DNA of 64,000 nucleotides from UBA1847 sp942492205 (GCA_942492205.1 CALODT010000004.1:62001-126000), one strand, 5' to 3'; counted from the first letter of the stretch, positions 9,916-18,536 are shown. The notes: generated from the letters alone by a model not told the origin. Numbers and translations are program-made.

Positions 9916-10633
9916 CATCGACCTCGAGCGCCGGTACGTGCCGCGCCAGGGCGCGGCTGGCGACACGGTGTATCGCCCAGGTCAACACAACGATCGCCGT
10001 CACCCCGGCCGCCGCGATCCAGTAGCCGAGATCCGACGGGGTCGCCTCGCCGGAGAGGATCTGCCCGATGTCGCGCGCCAAGGTCCCGAGGTACACGTAC
10101 AGGCCGACAGCCGGAAGCATCCCCAGCGCGGTCGCGAAAAAATGTGTCCGCGCCGTCACCGAGGTCACGCCATAGGCGTAATTGAGAATATTGAACGGAA
10201 TGACCAGTGAAAGCCGGGTTAACGCGACAATCAGGAACGCCTCTTCCCGCAGGCCACTCTCAATCGCCTGCATGCGCGGATTTGCGGCAACCTTTGCCTC
10301 GACCCAGTGCCGGGCCCCCATTCGCCCTGCAACAAAAGCACATTGTGCGCCCACGGATATCGCCAGCGCGGCGTACAGGAATCCGGGTAGCAAACCGAAC
10401 AGGAAGCCCGCGATCATCATCGAGCCGGATCCCGGCACGAACGCCACCGTCGCGAGTATCACGCAGGAGACATAGATAAGCGGTCCGGCAACCGGGTGCA
10501 GTTTCGACCAGTCCACAACGACGCCGATCCAGGCCGCGAATGGCAGGTTGTAGAGACTGTACGCCAGGGCCAGGAAGATCGCTGTTATCACGACCCGGTT
10601 TGCGTTGCTGCGATTAAATATTGTTCGGTTCAA
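9905..10633 (-). CDS. TVP38/TMEM64 (DedA-like) membrane protein
   Basis: About 242 residues, nearly all membrane-embedded, with the family signature FVPGSGSMMIAGFLFGLLPG and the later RLSLVIPFNILNYAYG segment. TVP38/DedA-superfamily proteins are thought to move lipids or protons across the inner membrane; no substrate can be read from sequence. The start is uncertain: I chose TTG at 10633, after the stop of the upstream regulator, because longer readings run through that gene's HTH region in another frame. It lies between the σ54 activator and dacB on the same strand, with short gaps, so the three may be co-transcribed. Confidence 0.85.
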   Translation of the reverse strand: MNRTIFNRSNANRVVITAIFLALAYSLYNLPFAAWIGVVVDWSKLHPVAGPLIYVSCVILATVAFVPGSGSMMIAGFLFGLLPGFLYAALAISVGAQCAFVAGRMGARHWVEAKVAANPRMQAIESGLREEAFLIVALTRLSLVIPFNILNYAYGVTSVTARTHFFATALGMLPAVGLYVYLGTLARDIGQILSGEATPSDLGYWIAAAGVTAIVVLTWAIHRVASRALARHVPALEVDDAE

Positions 10634-10653
10634 CTGAGTTTCTCGCCGTGTGC

Positions 10654-12453
10654 TCAGGAAGCTGGCCGCTTGATCTTGAGACTGCGGATACGATCTGCCA
10701 GCGTTGTCGGCCGCACGCCCAGCAATTCGGCGGCACCGCCGGCGCCGGATACCCGCCAATTGGTTCGCTTCAGGGCTTTGATGAGGTTCGCCTTCTGCAG
10801 GTCCTTTAATTCTTTTTCGGTCAGTATTTCCGTTTTCTCTGCCGTAGCAACCTGCGACTCCGGACTATCGGTCCGAAGCGCTGGCATCGACAGGTCAAGC
10901 CGAAGGACCTTTCCCTGCGACAGGATAACCGCCCGTTCGATGACATTCTTCATCTCGCGCACGTTTCCCGGCCAGTCGTAGGTACGCAGGATCGCGGCCT
11001 GCGCCCGCGTCAGGGTCAGTATGTCCCGGCCGAAGTCTTTACACGTCTGTTCCAGAAAATGTTGCGCCAGCTGCACAACGTCATCGCCGCGCTCGCGCAG
11101 CGGCGGCACATTGATCGGAAATACGCTGAGCCGGTAAAACAGGTCTTCACGGAAGCGCCCTTCTACGATCAGTTCTTCCAGGTTGCGATTGGTCGCCGCG
11201 ATTACCCGCACATCGACACTTCGAGTAATGTCGTCGCCGACCCGTTCAAATTCACTTTCCTGCAGCACGCGCAGGAGCTTGCCCTGGGATTCGAACGGTA
11301 TCTCTCCCACTTCGTCGAGAAATATCGTACCTCCGTCAGCGAGCTGGAAGCGGCCGATGCGATCCCGGTTGGCACCGGTAAACGCGCCTTTCACGTGTCC
11401 GAAAAACTCGCTTTCAAACAGTTCCTTGGGGATGGACGCACAGTTCACTTTCACCAACGGTCCGGCCGCGCGCGCAGACCTCACATGGATCGCGTGTGCG
11501 ACCAGTTCCTTGCCAACGCCGGATTCGCCCTGCAGCAGCACGCTCGCTGGTGTTTCCGCAACCGCCTCGACTCGCTTCAACATGCGGCGCAACGCCGAAC
11601 TCGTACCCACGATGCGGCCAAAATTCATGGCGACGTTCACTTCTTCGCGCAGGTAGTCGCGCTCTCGCTCGAGCTCCTCACGCAGGCGGGCGTTTTCCGC
11701 CAGTGTGCGCCGGAGCTCGCGTTCTGCGCGATTGCGCTCCGTTACGTCTTTTGACGCAACCAGCATATGTTCGACTTCGCCGTGTTCGTTACGCACGGAA
11801 ATCGCCGACATGACGAGGTCGATGACGGTGCCGTTCTTGGTCAGCATCTGTCGCTTCAGGTTGTTGAAGGAGCCCTCGCCGATAAGCTCTGTCAGGCGCC
11901 CATCGGCGTACAGCTTGCGATCGGCGTTGCTGAAGAAGTCGGTAATCGGACGACCGACGACTTCTTCTCGCTCAAAGCCGAGTTTCTGTAGCCAGTGATC
12001 AGTGACTGTCACGATGAGACCATCCTTATCGACGGTGTGTAGCATCGCCGGCGTCGACCGATACAGATTGCGATACTTGAAGTTCGCTCGCGCCTGGTCC
12101 GAAATCTCGGCGTACATCGCTACCGTTCGCACGAACGCGCCTTCCTGGTCGAACTCGACGATGGCATTCGTAAGGCAGTCGACAACCTCGCCCGATTTCG
12201 TGACGAAACTGACCGGTTTGTTTTCCAGTTTGCCGGTGCGCCGCAGCGCCGGACGCAGTTCGTGCTGCACGCGCTCTGCCGTTTCCGGCGTCGTGAAATC
12301 TTCGGGGCGGCGTCCGACCATTTCATCGCGCTCGTAGCCCAGCCGCTTCAGCAACGCGTCGTTAACGTCGAGATACACGCCGTCCTCTCCGATCGAGGTC
12401 GCCATGCCCGGCGACTTGCGAAACAGCCATTGATAGTCGTCCGGGGTCATCAT
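10654..12453 (-). CDS. σ54-dependent transcriptional activator with two PAS domains
   Basis: About 599 residues. Two PAS domains (about 1-115 and 125-245), a coiled coil (about 250-285), a full AAA+ activator domain and a C-terminal Fis-type HTH. Walker A is GESGVGKE, the σ54-contacting loop GAFTGA is intact, Walker B is GGTIFLDEVGEI and the arginine-finger region RFREDLFYRL is present. The HTH reads NWRVSGAGGAAELLGVRPTT, close to the FhlA/NorR type. PAS residues give no clue to the cofactor. ATG at 12453 is chosen because the GTG further up (12486) lies inside the first palindrome; no good ribosome binding site is visible. Palindromes and a σ54 promoter lie just upstream on the other strand. 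Confidence 0.94.
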   Translation of the reverse strand: MMTPDDYQWLFRKSPGMATSIGEDGVYLDVNDALLKRLGYERDEMVGRRPEDFTTPETAERVQHELRPALRRTGKLENKPVSFVTKSGEVVDCLTNAIVEFDQEGAFVRTVAMYAEISDQARANFKYRNLYRSTPAMLHTVDKDGLIVTVTDHWLQKLGFEREEVVGRPITDFFSNADRKLYADGRLTELIGEGSFNNLKRQMLTKNGTVIDLVMSAISVRNEHGEVEHMLVASKDVTERNRAERELRRTLAENARLREELERERDYLREEVNVAMNFGRIVGTSSALRRMLKRVEAVAETPASVLLQGESGVGKELVAHAIHVRSARAAGPLVKVNCASIPKELFESEFFGHVKGAFTGANRDRIGRFQLADGGTIFLDEVGEIPFESQGKLLRVLQESEFERVGDDITRSVDVRVIAATNRNLEELIVEGRFREDLFYRLSVFPINVPPLRERGDDVVQLAQHFLEQTCKDFGRDILTLTRAQAAILRTYDWPGNVREMKNVIERAVILSQGKVLRLDLSMPALRTDSPESQVATAEKTEILTEKELKDLQKANLIKALKRTNWRVSGAGGAAELLGVRPTTLADRIRSLKIKRPAS

Positions 12454-12464
12454 CGGGGCATGAT

Positions 12465-12519
12465 ATACGGTTTTTCGTAAATGCACTTACGTTTTTTCGT
12501 GATTTACGGAATTTCGTAA
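12465..12519. promoter_or_regulatory. three TTACG-N6-CGTAA palindromes (likely activator binding sites)
   Basis: Three 16-bp imperfect palindromes: ATACG-N6-CGTAA at 12465-12480, TTACG-N6-CGTGA at 12487-12502, and TTACG-N6-CGTAA at 12504-12519. The third is perfect in its arms. Their centres fall about 120, 98 and 81 bp upstream of the predicted start of the σ54 transcript on the plus strand, the usual place for enhancer sites. They also sit just upstream of the activator's own start codon, so they could serve autoregulation. Binding by the neighbouring activator is inferred. Confidence 0.75.
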
Positions 12520-12565
12520 GCGGGCGTTATTCTTCAAGCCACTGATTTTAATGGGCTTTCAATAT

Positions 12566-12581
12566 TGGCACGCGTTGTGCA
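12566..12581 (+). promoter_or_regulatory. σ54 (-24/-12) promoter
   Basis: TTGGCACGCGTTGTGCA: GG at 12567-12568 and GC at 12579-12580, exactly ten bases apart as σ54-RNA polymerase requires, with the preferred TGGCACG around -24. Predicted transcription start about 12592. It faces the small exported protein gene at 12670 and lies 47 bp downstream of the three palindromes. Confidence 0.85.
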
Positions 12582-12669
12582 ATAGGGAGCATATAGATAC
12601 GGCCAGTTGAGCCGGTTTCGAATAACCTGGCGCGGCGGATGCCGCGCCCATTCGCTTAGGGACAAGACC

Positions 12670-12954
12670 ATGAAACACAGGAACATAGAGAACGGACTGG
12701 CATACGTTGGGGCGCTTATCGTCCTGACCGCCGTCGTCGCCTCGGCCAGTTCGGCATTCGCTGCCGAGCCCGTCAAGGCTGAGCCTCGCGACATTGCCGC
12801 CAACACGGCGGCAGTTGAGGCGATTAATGGCGCACGCAAAGCCATGCGCGAATCCGCGGATGTTGCGGCGAAGGCGCTCAAGCTCGAGACCAACTTCGAC
12901 CTTGAAAACCAGCTTTCCGACATCAGCTCTACACTCATTGCAGCAAACAAGTAG
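12670..12954 (+). CDS. small exported helical protein, σ54-controlled, unknown function
   Basis: A 94-residue protein that I do not recognise. A hydrophilic start (MKHRNIENG) and hydrophobic core (AYVGALIVLTAVVASAS) lead to SAFA-A, a plausible signal peptidase site near residue 32. The remaining 62 residues have no cysteine, are rich in Ala, Glu, Lys and Asn, and look helical (IAANTAAVEAINGARKAMRE, then ADVAAKALKLETNFDLENQ). ATG at 12670 follows AGGGACAAGACC. Export to the periplasm or beyond is inferred. It is the only gene behind the σ54 promoter and has a long structured 3' untranslated region. Confidence 0.85.
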   Translation: MKHRNIENGLAYVGALIVLTAVVASASSAFAAEPVKAEPRDIAANTAAVEAINGARKAMRESADVAAKALKLETNFDLENQLSDISSTLIAANK

Positions 12955-13099
12955 CTTGCTCGAAGACCCCCTCCGGCGGCGTACTGCCAGGCTTCTCTCC
13001 CCCTTTTGGCCTGGCTAACGCGCCTCCGGAAACCGCTGGATAGGAATCCGGCATAACGGACCATGAAGGTCCGGCGGCACCCCCCTGCCGTTGACTGCA
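12955..13099 (+). other. structured 3' untranslated region of the σ54 transcript
   Basis: Non-coding on both strands and rich in short hairpins: GCCAGGC/GCCTGGC (12986-13015), CGGACC/GGTCCG with loop ATGAA (13057-13073) and CGGCA/TGCCG with a six-C loop (13075-13090). It leads directly to the terminator at 13100. It could protect the mRNA or yield a small RNA; neither is shown. Confidence 0.5.
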
Positions 13100-13180
13100 G
13101 GGCGCCGGGGACCGATCCGTGTCGGTTCGGCCCGCTGGTTCGATTCTTGAATTCAGTTCCCCGGCGCCCTTCTTTTTTCG
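13100..13180 (+). terminator. long-stem intrinsic terminator of the σ54 transcript
   Basis: A perfect 12-bp stem, GGGCGCCGGGGA (13100-13111) with TCCCCGGCGCCC (13158-13169), encloses a smaller ACCGA/TCGGT hairpin and is followed by TTCTTTTTT. The downstream arm overlaps the last codons of the convergent PGPGW gene (RRAPGN). Confidence 0.75.
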
Positions 13181-13446
13181 TCCGAGATCCGATCCCTGTG
13201 CGCCTCCGCGCGATCGCCAAGGCTGCTTGAGTTGCGACTGCTGATCGCTTCACGCAGCCGCCGCAGCCAATGCCGCGCCCAGGCAAACTCTATACTGAGA
13301 ATCGCGAGTCCAACCGGTATCACGACAAGCGCCGGGCCTGGCGTCACGATCATGACGACGCCGAGCAGCAGAACCGTCGCACCCACAACGGCGACGACCA
13401 TGCGACGCGCCGCCTTATAGGTGAAATGAAACGCCTTCTTGATCAA
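13153..13446 (-). CDS. PGPGW-family small membrane protein
   Basis: 97 residues with one long hydrophobic stretch (about 16-50) containing VTPGPALVVIPVGLAILSIE, the signature of the PGPGW transmembrane family (the terminal GW is replaced here by GPA), followed by FAWARHWLRRLREA and a charged tail. Function unknown. It converges with the σ54 transcript, and its final codons form part of that transcript's terminator. Confidence 0.82.
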   Translation of the reverse strand: MIKKAFHFTYKAARRMVVAVVGATVLLLGVVMIVTPGPALVVIPVGLAILSIEFAWARHWLRRLREAISSRNSSSLGDRAEAHRDRISDEKRRAPGN

Positions 13447-13634
13447 TACCTGCTCCGCCTGCCGTTACTCGCTGCTGCGCCGTCTCAGCCCGAGCGCTTA
13501 TCGATGGTGACGCTCGCCTCGAAACGCCGCGCCGCTTGCCAAGCTCTCGACATTGGCTGCAGAATGCACCCTGTCCTTGCCAATGTCACTATTGCCAGAT
13601 TCTTGCGAATCAACCAATCGGGACGCCAGCCCAG

Positions 13635-14162
13635 ATGATAAAACCCCTGCAACTACCCTGCCTGCTTGCCGTGCTCGCCTGTTTTTCGGCGGCAGCGTCT
13701 GGCACCGATACCGTTTTGATGCTCGCGGCAAAAGCAAGTTCAGCAGAGCTCGAGCCTCGCGATGAAAAGCGGCACCTTGTCGTGTTACCTGCGCTCGATG
13801 CTGCGGTCGTTGCCACCATCGAGTGTGCCGCCGGCGCAAGGCCCGTGTCTTTGACGGTAAGCATCTCGGATACGTACCGGCACTTTGGCCCCGAGCTGTT
13901 GGCCGATAGCAGGGTCCTCGAAGCCACCCTCGAATTGCCGGCAAGCCAGCTCGCACCGGTGTCGGTTGCCGAGTTCTGCGTCAAGGGAGAAGTGGCGACA
14001 GATCAGATTCTCGAACTGCCCGGCGTCGCAACCGCGCAGGTTTCACTGCGCTGCCAAAATGATGATGAATCGACGTCCATGCATTTTGGCAGCCTGCCTA
14101 TACCGGTCAGCCTCTACTGTCGTGGGGCTGGCGAGCCGGATCCGTCGTCGCTCGAAAGGTAG
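13635..14162 (+). CDS. hypothetical exported protein
   Basis: 175 residues with a signal peptide at the start (MIKPLQLPCLLAVLACFSAA, then ASGTD). The mature part is beta-rich and contains three scattered cysteines (ECAAG, EFCVKG, LRCQND) plus a fourth near the C-terminus (LYCRG), so one or two disulfides are likely in the periplasm. I do not recognise a family. ATG at 13635 is chosen because it begins the signal peptide; no clear ribosome binding site precedes it. It overlaps the convergent hydrolase gene by 49 bp. Confidence 0.6.
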   Translation: MIKPLQLPCLLAVLACFSAAASGTDTVLMLAAKASSAELEPRDEKRHLVVLPALDAAVVATIECAAGARPVSLTVSISDTYRHFGPELLADSRVLEATLELPASQLAPVSVAEFCVKGEVATDQILELPGVATAQVSLRCQNDDESTSMHFGSLPIPVSLYCRGAGEPDPSSLER

Positions 14163-15046
14163 CGGTCAAGGAACTCGAGCGTGCGCCGCCAGGCGTCCTC
14201 GGCAGCCGCCTTGTCGTAGTTATTACCTGTCGGGTTGGCGAAGGCATGGCCGACACCCGGATAAATGTGGATCTCGTGGTTCTTCCGCAGTCGCTCGAGC
14301 GCAGCGCCGAAGGCCTTTACGGACTGCACCTTGATGCCCTGGTCTTCAGCGGCGAACAGGCCAAGAATCGGGCTACTGATGGGCCTAAGCTTTTCCTCGT
14401 CGTCGGTCACCTGGCCGTAAAAGATGACGGCGGCGTCCAGTTCGTCTGGAAACAGCTGGGCGGTATTCAGCGACCAGCCACCACCGAAACACCAGCCTAG
14501 CGAACCCACTTTCGGGGAACCCGCTGTCGTGCTCACAAATTCGTAGGCGCTCCGGATGTTGGCGTTGGCGGACTCGGGATCCTCGACGACATTGCGCATG
14601 AACTGGCGCGCCTCTGCGGTATTGGTCGCGACTTTGCCGCCGTACAGATCGACTGCCAATACAATGTATCCCTCCGCAGCAAGACGATCGGCCATCGCGC
14701 GAATATTGTCATTCAATCCCCACCATTCATGAATCATGATGACCGCAGGCAGCGGTTCGAACATGTCTGCGGGTGCTACGAAGTAGCCATAAACGAGTTC
14801 ATCGCCCAATTCCGCATAGGGCAGGTTCTCCGAGATGACCGAACGCGCCGGTTCCTCGCGTGCCGCCGGACTGGCCGCCGTGTTGTCCCCGGCATGCTCG
14901 CGAGCCATAGCCTCCACGTTTTCGCGCGCGGCTTCTTTATCTGCGCCAATTGTACTTTCATCGTTGGACTGGCAGGCACCAAGAGTCAGCAACGCGAGGC
15001 TAACAGTCGCCATCGCACCCGCTTTCCGAATTCCAGCTATCAACAT
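14114..15046 (-). CDS. dienelactone hydrolase family lipoprotein
   Basis: About 310 residues. The N-terminus has a lipobox, SLALLTLGACQSND, so the protein is probably lipid-anchored. After a charged linker (about 30-75) comes an alpha/beta hydrolase of the dienelactone hydrolase family: oxyanion region MIHEWWGLNDNIR, cysteine nucleophile in GSLGWCFGGGW, acid in FAAEDQG, histidine in PGVGHAFANP. The Cys-Asp-His triad is complete. Substrate unknown; envelope members need not act on dienelactones. ATG 15046 is chosen to place the lipobox correctly. A second family member, with a Tat signal, lies at 29302. Confidence 0.88.
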   Translation of the reverse strand: MLIAGIRKAGAMATVSLALLTLGACQSNDESTIGADKEAARENVEAMAREHAGDNTAASPAAREEPARSVISENLPYAELGDELVYGYFVAPADMFEPLPAVIMIHEWWGLNDNIRAMADRLAAEGYIVLAVDLYGGKVATNTAEARQFMRNVVEDPESANANIRSAYEFVSTTAGSPKVGSLGWCFGGGWSLNTAQLFPDELDAAVIFYGQVTDDEEKLRPISSPILGLFAAEDQGIKVQSVKAFGAALERLRKNHEIHIYPGVGHAFANPTGNNYDKAAAEDAWRRTLEFLDRYLSSDDGSGSPAPRQ

Positions 15047-15142
15047 TCGCGTATCCTGCAGTATTCTCTGCACAAGTTGACACAGCACCGTCTGGTGCCG
15101 TTCGGCCCGTAGTGTAATCGAAAACCGGGATCGGGAACCAAT

Positions 15143-16909
15143 ATGAGTCTGCTTGGCGAATCACTCGTCTACCTGCTTGCCGCCGTCATCAGCGTTCCGA
15201 TCAGCCGCCGGCTGGGTTTCGGTTCGGTACTGGGCTACCTTGCCGCTGGCATAATCATCGGGCCGTTCGGCCTGAGCCTCGTTGACGACGCCGAACACAT
15301 CCTGCATTTCGCCGAGCTGGGCGTTGTGTTTCTGCTGTTCATCGTCGGGCTGGAGCTGAAGCCTGCACGACTCTGGGTTATGCGTAACATGGTCTTCGGG
15401 CTTGGTGCGGCGCAGGTGTTCCTGAGCGCGGCCGCCATCGCACTTGTCGCATGGCTGTTCGGATTCGAGATGAACGGGGCAATCGTCATCGGCCTGATCC
15501 TGGCGCTATCGTCGACCGCTTTCGTGCTGCAGCTGTTGGCCGAAAAGAAGCAGCTCGGCGCCGTGCACGGGCGGGCGGCCTTCTCGGTCCTGCTGTTCCA
15601 GGACCTGGCTGTCATCCCGTTGATTGCGCTGCTGCCGCTGCTGGGCGCGAACGCGTCCTTTGACGAGGGCATCAATTTCACCCAGATCGGCCTGATGGTC
15701 GGCACGATCGCCGCTTTGATCATTGGCGGCAGACTGTTGCTGAGGCCCGTCTTGCGCCTGGCCGCCGGCGCCGAGATACCCGAGATCCTTACCGCAACGG
15801 CGCTGCTGGTCGTAATCGGCAGCGCGCTGCTGATGCAATTCGCCGGAATGTCCATGGTGCTGGGCGCATTCATTGCCGGTATGTTGCTGGCGGACTCCGA
15901 GTATCGTCACCAGCTGGAAGCTGATATCGAACCGTTCAAGGGCCTGTTGCTTGGACTGTTCTTTATCGCGGTCGGCATGATGGTGAACATCGGCCTCCTT
16001 GTCGAGATGCCCGGCCGCATCCTGTTGATGGTGGCGCTGCTGATGCTGACCAAAGGTCTGGTTCTCTATCCGCTGGCACTCCGCTTCGGCATGTGCGACA
16101 GGCTCGCCGCGCTGAAGCTCGCTGCGATCCTTGCGCAAGGCGGCGAGTTCGCCTTTGTGCTGTTCGGTATCGCACGCACCGAGGCCGTCTTGCTGCCCGC
16201 GATCATCGACGAACTCGTGCTTGCGGTTGCCGTCTCCATGATGATGACGCCGCTGCTGTATATGCTGGCGGAACGGGTTGGCAGGAAGAAGAAAGCCGCC
16301 GCCGAGCCGGACTACGAGATGCCGGAAGTCGACCATCACGAGGTATTGATCGCGGGGTTCGGACGCGTCGGACAGATCGTAGGACGATTGCTGCGCATCA
16401 TCGGGAAACCCTTTACGGCCCTCGAGAGTGACCCCGAGCAGCTGGATATCGTGCGCCGCTACGGAGCTACGGTGCATTATGGCGACGCGTCACGCCTCGA
16501 CCTGCTACGCGCGGCAGGTGCCGAACACGCAAAACTTTTCGTGCTGGCGATATCGGATCTCGAGCAGTCCATGCGCATCGCGAAAGCTGTTACCGAGCAC
16601 TTTCCGCACCTGAAAATAATTGCGCGTGCTCGCAATCGCCGTCATGCGCACAAGCTGATGGACCTGGGGGTAAAACATATCTTCCGTGAGACACTGCATT
16701 CGAGCCTCGCGATGACCGAGGTTGTGTTGCGCGACCTCGGGCACTCCGGCGCTGACGCGAAACGCCTTATCGATACGTTTTACGAGCGCGACACCAAACT
16801 GCTGGTCGAGCAGCATGCCATTCATGACTCGGAGGAAATGCTGATTCAGTCGGTCAAGGACGCCGCCAACGAACTCGAAACGCTGCTGCGCGTCGATTCG
16901 CGTGCCTGA
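15143..16909 (+). CDS. CPA2 cation/proton antiporter with RCK domain (KefB/KefC type)
   Basis: 588 residues: an inner-membrane sodium/proton-exchanger domain of about 12 helices (1-385) with GYLAAGIIIGPFGL, then a cytosolic RCK/TrkA-N domain (about 395-510) with dinucleotide-binding loop IAGFGRVGQIVGR and the acidic strand end ALESD. It resembles KefB/KefC, glutathione-gated potassium efflux systems, or related YbaL proteins. The C-terminal tail after RCK is short. No KefF/KefG partner is adjacent, so glutathione gating cannot be assumed. Confidence 0.9.
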   Translation: MSLLGESLVYLLAAVISVPISRRLGFGSVLGYLAAGIIIGPFGLSLVDDAEHILHFAELGVVFLLFIVGLELKPARLWVMRNMVFGLGAAQVFLSAAAIALVAWLFGFEMNGAIVIGLILALSSTAFVLQLLAEKKQLGAVHGRAAFSVLLFQDLAVIPLIALLPLLGANASFDEGINFTQIGLMVGTIAALIIGGRLLLRPVLRLAAGAEIPEILTATALLVVIGSALLMQFAGMSMVLGAFIAGMLLADSEYRHQLEADIEPFKGLLLGLFFIAVGMMVNIGLLVEMPGRILLMVALLMLTKGLVLYPLALRFGMCDRLAALKLAAILAQGGEFAFVLFGIARTEAVLLPAIIDELVLAVAVSMMMTPLLYMLAERVGRKKKAAAEPDYEMPEVDHHEVLIAGFGRVGQIVGRLLRIIGKPFTALESDPEQLDIVRRYGATVHYGDASRLDLLRAAGAEHAKLFVLAISDLEQSMRIAKAVTEHFPHLKIIARARNRRHAHKLMDLGVKHIFRETLHSSLAMTEVVLRDLGHSGADAKRLIDTFYERDTKLLVEQHAIHDSEEMLIQSVKDAANELETLLRVDSRA

Positions 16910-17080
16910 CTACCACTCGTCGTCGTCATCCCATTCCTTGAGCTTGCTCTTGTCGACCTGCTGCCACTGCTCTTCGCTCAGCCGGACATACTGGACGACT
17001 CTGACCAGGGCATAAACGATGATAAATGCGATCATGACCAGCAAGAAGATGAGGCCTTTGGGCACTGTGCTTCCATCCAT
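16910..17080 (-). CDS. small single-pass membrane protein (56 aa)
   Basis: A short reading frame beginning MDGSTVPKG, with a hydrophobic helix (LIFLLVMIAFIIVYALV) and a polar C-terminus that ends KLKEWDDDDEW. The composition is that of a real single-span membrane protein with an acidic cytosolic tail. AAAGG directly precedes ATG 17080, closer than ideal. It fills the gap between the antiporter and the MATE gene, converging on the former with no spare bases. Function unknown. Confidence 0.65.
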   Translation of the reverse strand: MDGSTVPKGLIFLLVMIAFIIVYALVRVVQYVRLSEEQWQQVDKSKLKEWDDDDEW

Positions 17081-17120
17081 CCTTTGTGAATTAGCAGTTT
17101 AGCACCACGGCGCTTCGCTA

Positions 17121-18536
17121 ATGTCCGAGAAGCAGACACAGGATTCGTCGTTGCGACGTTCTGTCGCGCTGTTTAACGAAGCATTACGCGACAACGAGGA
17201 GGATTTCACGAAAGGTCCGGTGCGCCGCGCGCTGGCCCTGCTCGCCATTCCCATGATGCTGGAAATGGCGATGGAATCGATCTTCGCGGTAGTCGACATA
17301 GCCTTTGTATCCCGACTGGGCACCGACGCGGTGGCGGCCGTCGGCATTACCGAAGCGCTGGTGACCGTGCTTTACGCGGTCGCTATAGGCCTGGGGATGG
17401 GGCTGACCGCCATGGTCGCGCGCCGCATTGGCGAGAAAGACGCCGACGCAGCTGCACTGGTCACCGGGCAGTCGCTCTGGATAGGTGCTGTGCTGTCGAT
17501 CGTCATTGGCGTCGCCGGCGTGATCTACGCGCAGGATCTGCTGCAGCTAATGGGCGCATCCGACGGCGTCGTCGAGCAGGGCCGCGGATTCACGGCCGTA
17601 TTGCTGGGCGGATCGGCCAGCATCATCTACCTGTTCCTGCTCAATGCCGCATTTCGCGGCGCCGGAGATGCGACGGTTGCACTACGCTCGCTCTGGCTCG
17701 CCAACGGCATCAACATCGTCCTCGATCCGTGCCTGATCTTCGGCCTTGGCCCGTTTCCCGAAATGGGCGTAACCGGTGCGGCTGTCGCGACCACGATAGG
17801 TCGCGGGGTTGGCGTGCTCTACCAGCTCTGGTACCTGCTCGGGATCCGCGGCCGCATCACGCTGCGGGCCCAACACCTGACCCTGGTTCCCGAGTTGAGC
17901 ATGCGGCTGCTGCGAATATCGATAGGCGGTATCGGTCAGTTCCTGATTGCAACGGCAAGCTGGATTGGCGTCATGCGTATCGTAGCGCTGTACGGCAGTC
18001 CCGCCATTGCGGCTTACACAATCGCGCTGCGCATGATGGAATTCACCTTCCTGCCTGCGTGGGGGCTCGGCAACGCAGCAGCCACCCTGGTCGGCCAGAA
18101 TCTCGGCGCCGGACAACCGGATCGAGCCGCGGAGTCCGCCTGGCAGGCCGCCAAGTATAATGCCGCGTTTATGGCGGTTGCCGGCGCTTTCATGTTGCTG
18201 TTTGCCAGTGCAATTACAGGACTGTTCACGAGCGAGCCGGACGTCTTGTACTGGGGCACTCGCTGTCTGCAGATACTGGGCATGGGTTTTCCGATGTACG
18301 CCGTCGGCATGGTCATGATCCAGTCACTGAACGGTGCCGGCGACACGCTGACGCCCGCAATACTCAACCTGATCTGTTTCTGGCTGGTACAGATTCCGCT
18401 GGCTTACCTGCTGGCGACCAGGACAGCGCTGGGACCCAACGGCGCGTTCACGGCGATCGTCGTATCGGAATCGCTGCTCACTATACTAAGCGTCATCGTG
18501 TTTCGACGCGAAAACTGGAAGCATCATGTCGCCTGA
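17121..18536 (+). CDS. MATE family efflux transporter
   Basis: 471 residues, twelve predicted inner-membrane helices in two homologous halves, preceded by a soluble N-terminal stretch of about 40 residues. Family features include MAMESIFAVVDIAFVSRLGT near helix 1, MVARRIGEKDADAA after helix 2 and the repeat-like FRGAGDATVALRSLWLANGI. MATE pumps expel cationic drugs or metabolites with a sodium or proton gradient; substrate is unknown. The last 11 bp overlap the start of the ABC ATPase gene, suggesting coupled translation. Confidence 0.92.
   Translation: MSEKQTQDSSLRRSVALFNEALRDNEEDFTKGPVRRALALLAIPMMLEMAMESIFAVVDIAFVSRLGTDAVAAVGITEALVTVLYAVAIGLGMGLTAMVARRIGEKDADAAALVTGQSLWIGAVLSIVIGVAGVIYAQDLLQLMGASDGVVEQGRGFTAVLLGGSASIIYLFLLNAAFRGAGDATVALRSLWLANGINIVLDPCLIFGLGPFPEMGVTGAAVATTIGRGVGVLYQLWYLLGIRGRITLRAQHLTLVPELSMRLLRISIGGIGQFLIATASWIGVMRIVALYGSPAIAAYTIALRMMEFTFLPAWGLGNAAATLVGQNLGAGQPDRAAESAWQAAKYNAAFMAVAGAFMLLFASAITGLFTSEPDVLYWGTRCLQILGMGFPMYAVGMVMIQSLNGAGDTLTPAILNLICFWLVQIPLAYLLATRTALGPNGAFTAIVVSESLLTILSVIVFRRENWKHHVA

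Noticed and set aside
10634..10759. Arginine-rich N-terminal extension of the TVP38 reading frame
   Set aside because: It lies within the HTH-coding part of the upstream activator in another frame and is unlike the family's start.
13021..13150. A GGTTCGATTC string resembling a tRNA T-loop
   Set aside because: No matching 5-bp T stem, anticodon arm or acceptor stem can be formed; the bases belong to the terminator loop.
12534..13286. Minus-strand 250-residue reading frame across the σ54 promoter and small gene
   Set aside because: It is antisense to a gene with signal peptide, ribosome site and promoter, and has arginine/serine-rich composition typical of a shadow frame.
13270..13638. 122-residue plus-strand reading frame antisense to the PGPGW gene
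   Set aside because: The PGPGW protein has a clear family signature on the other strand; this frame has no recognisable content.
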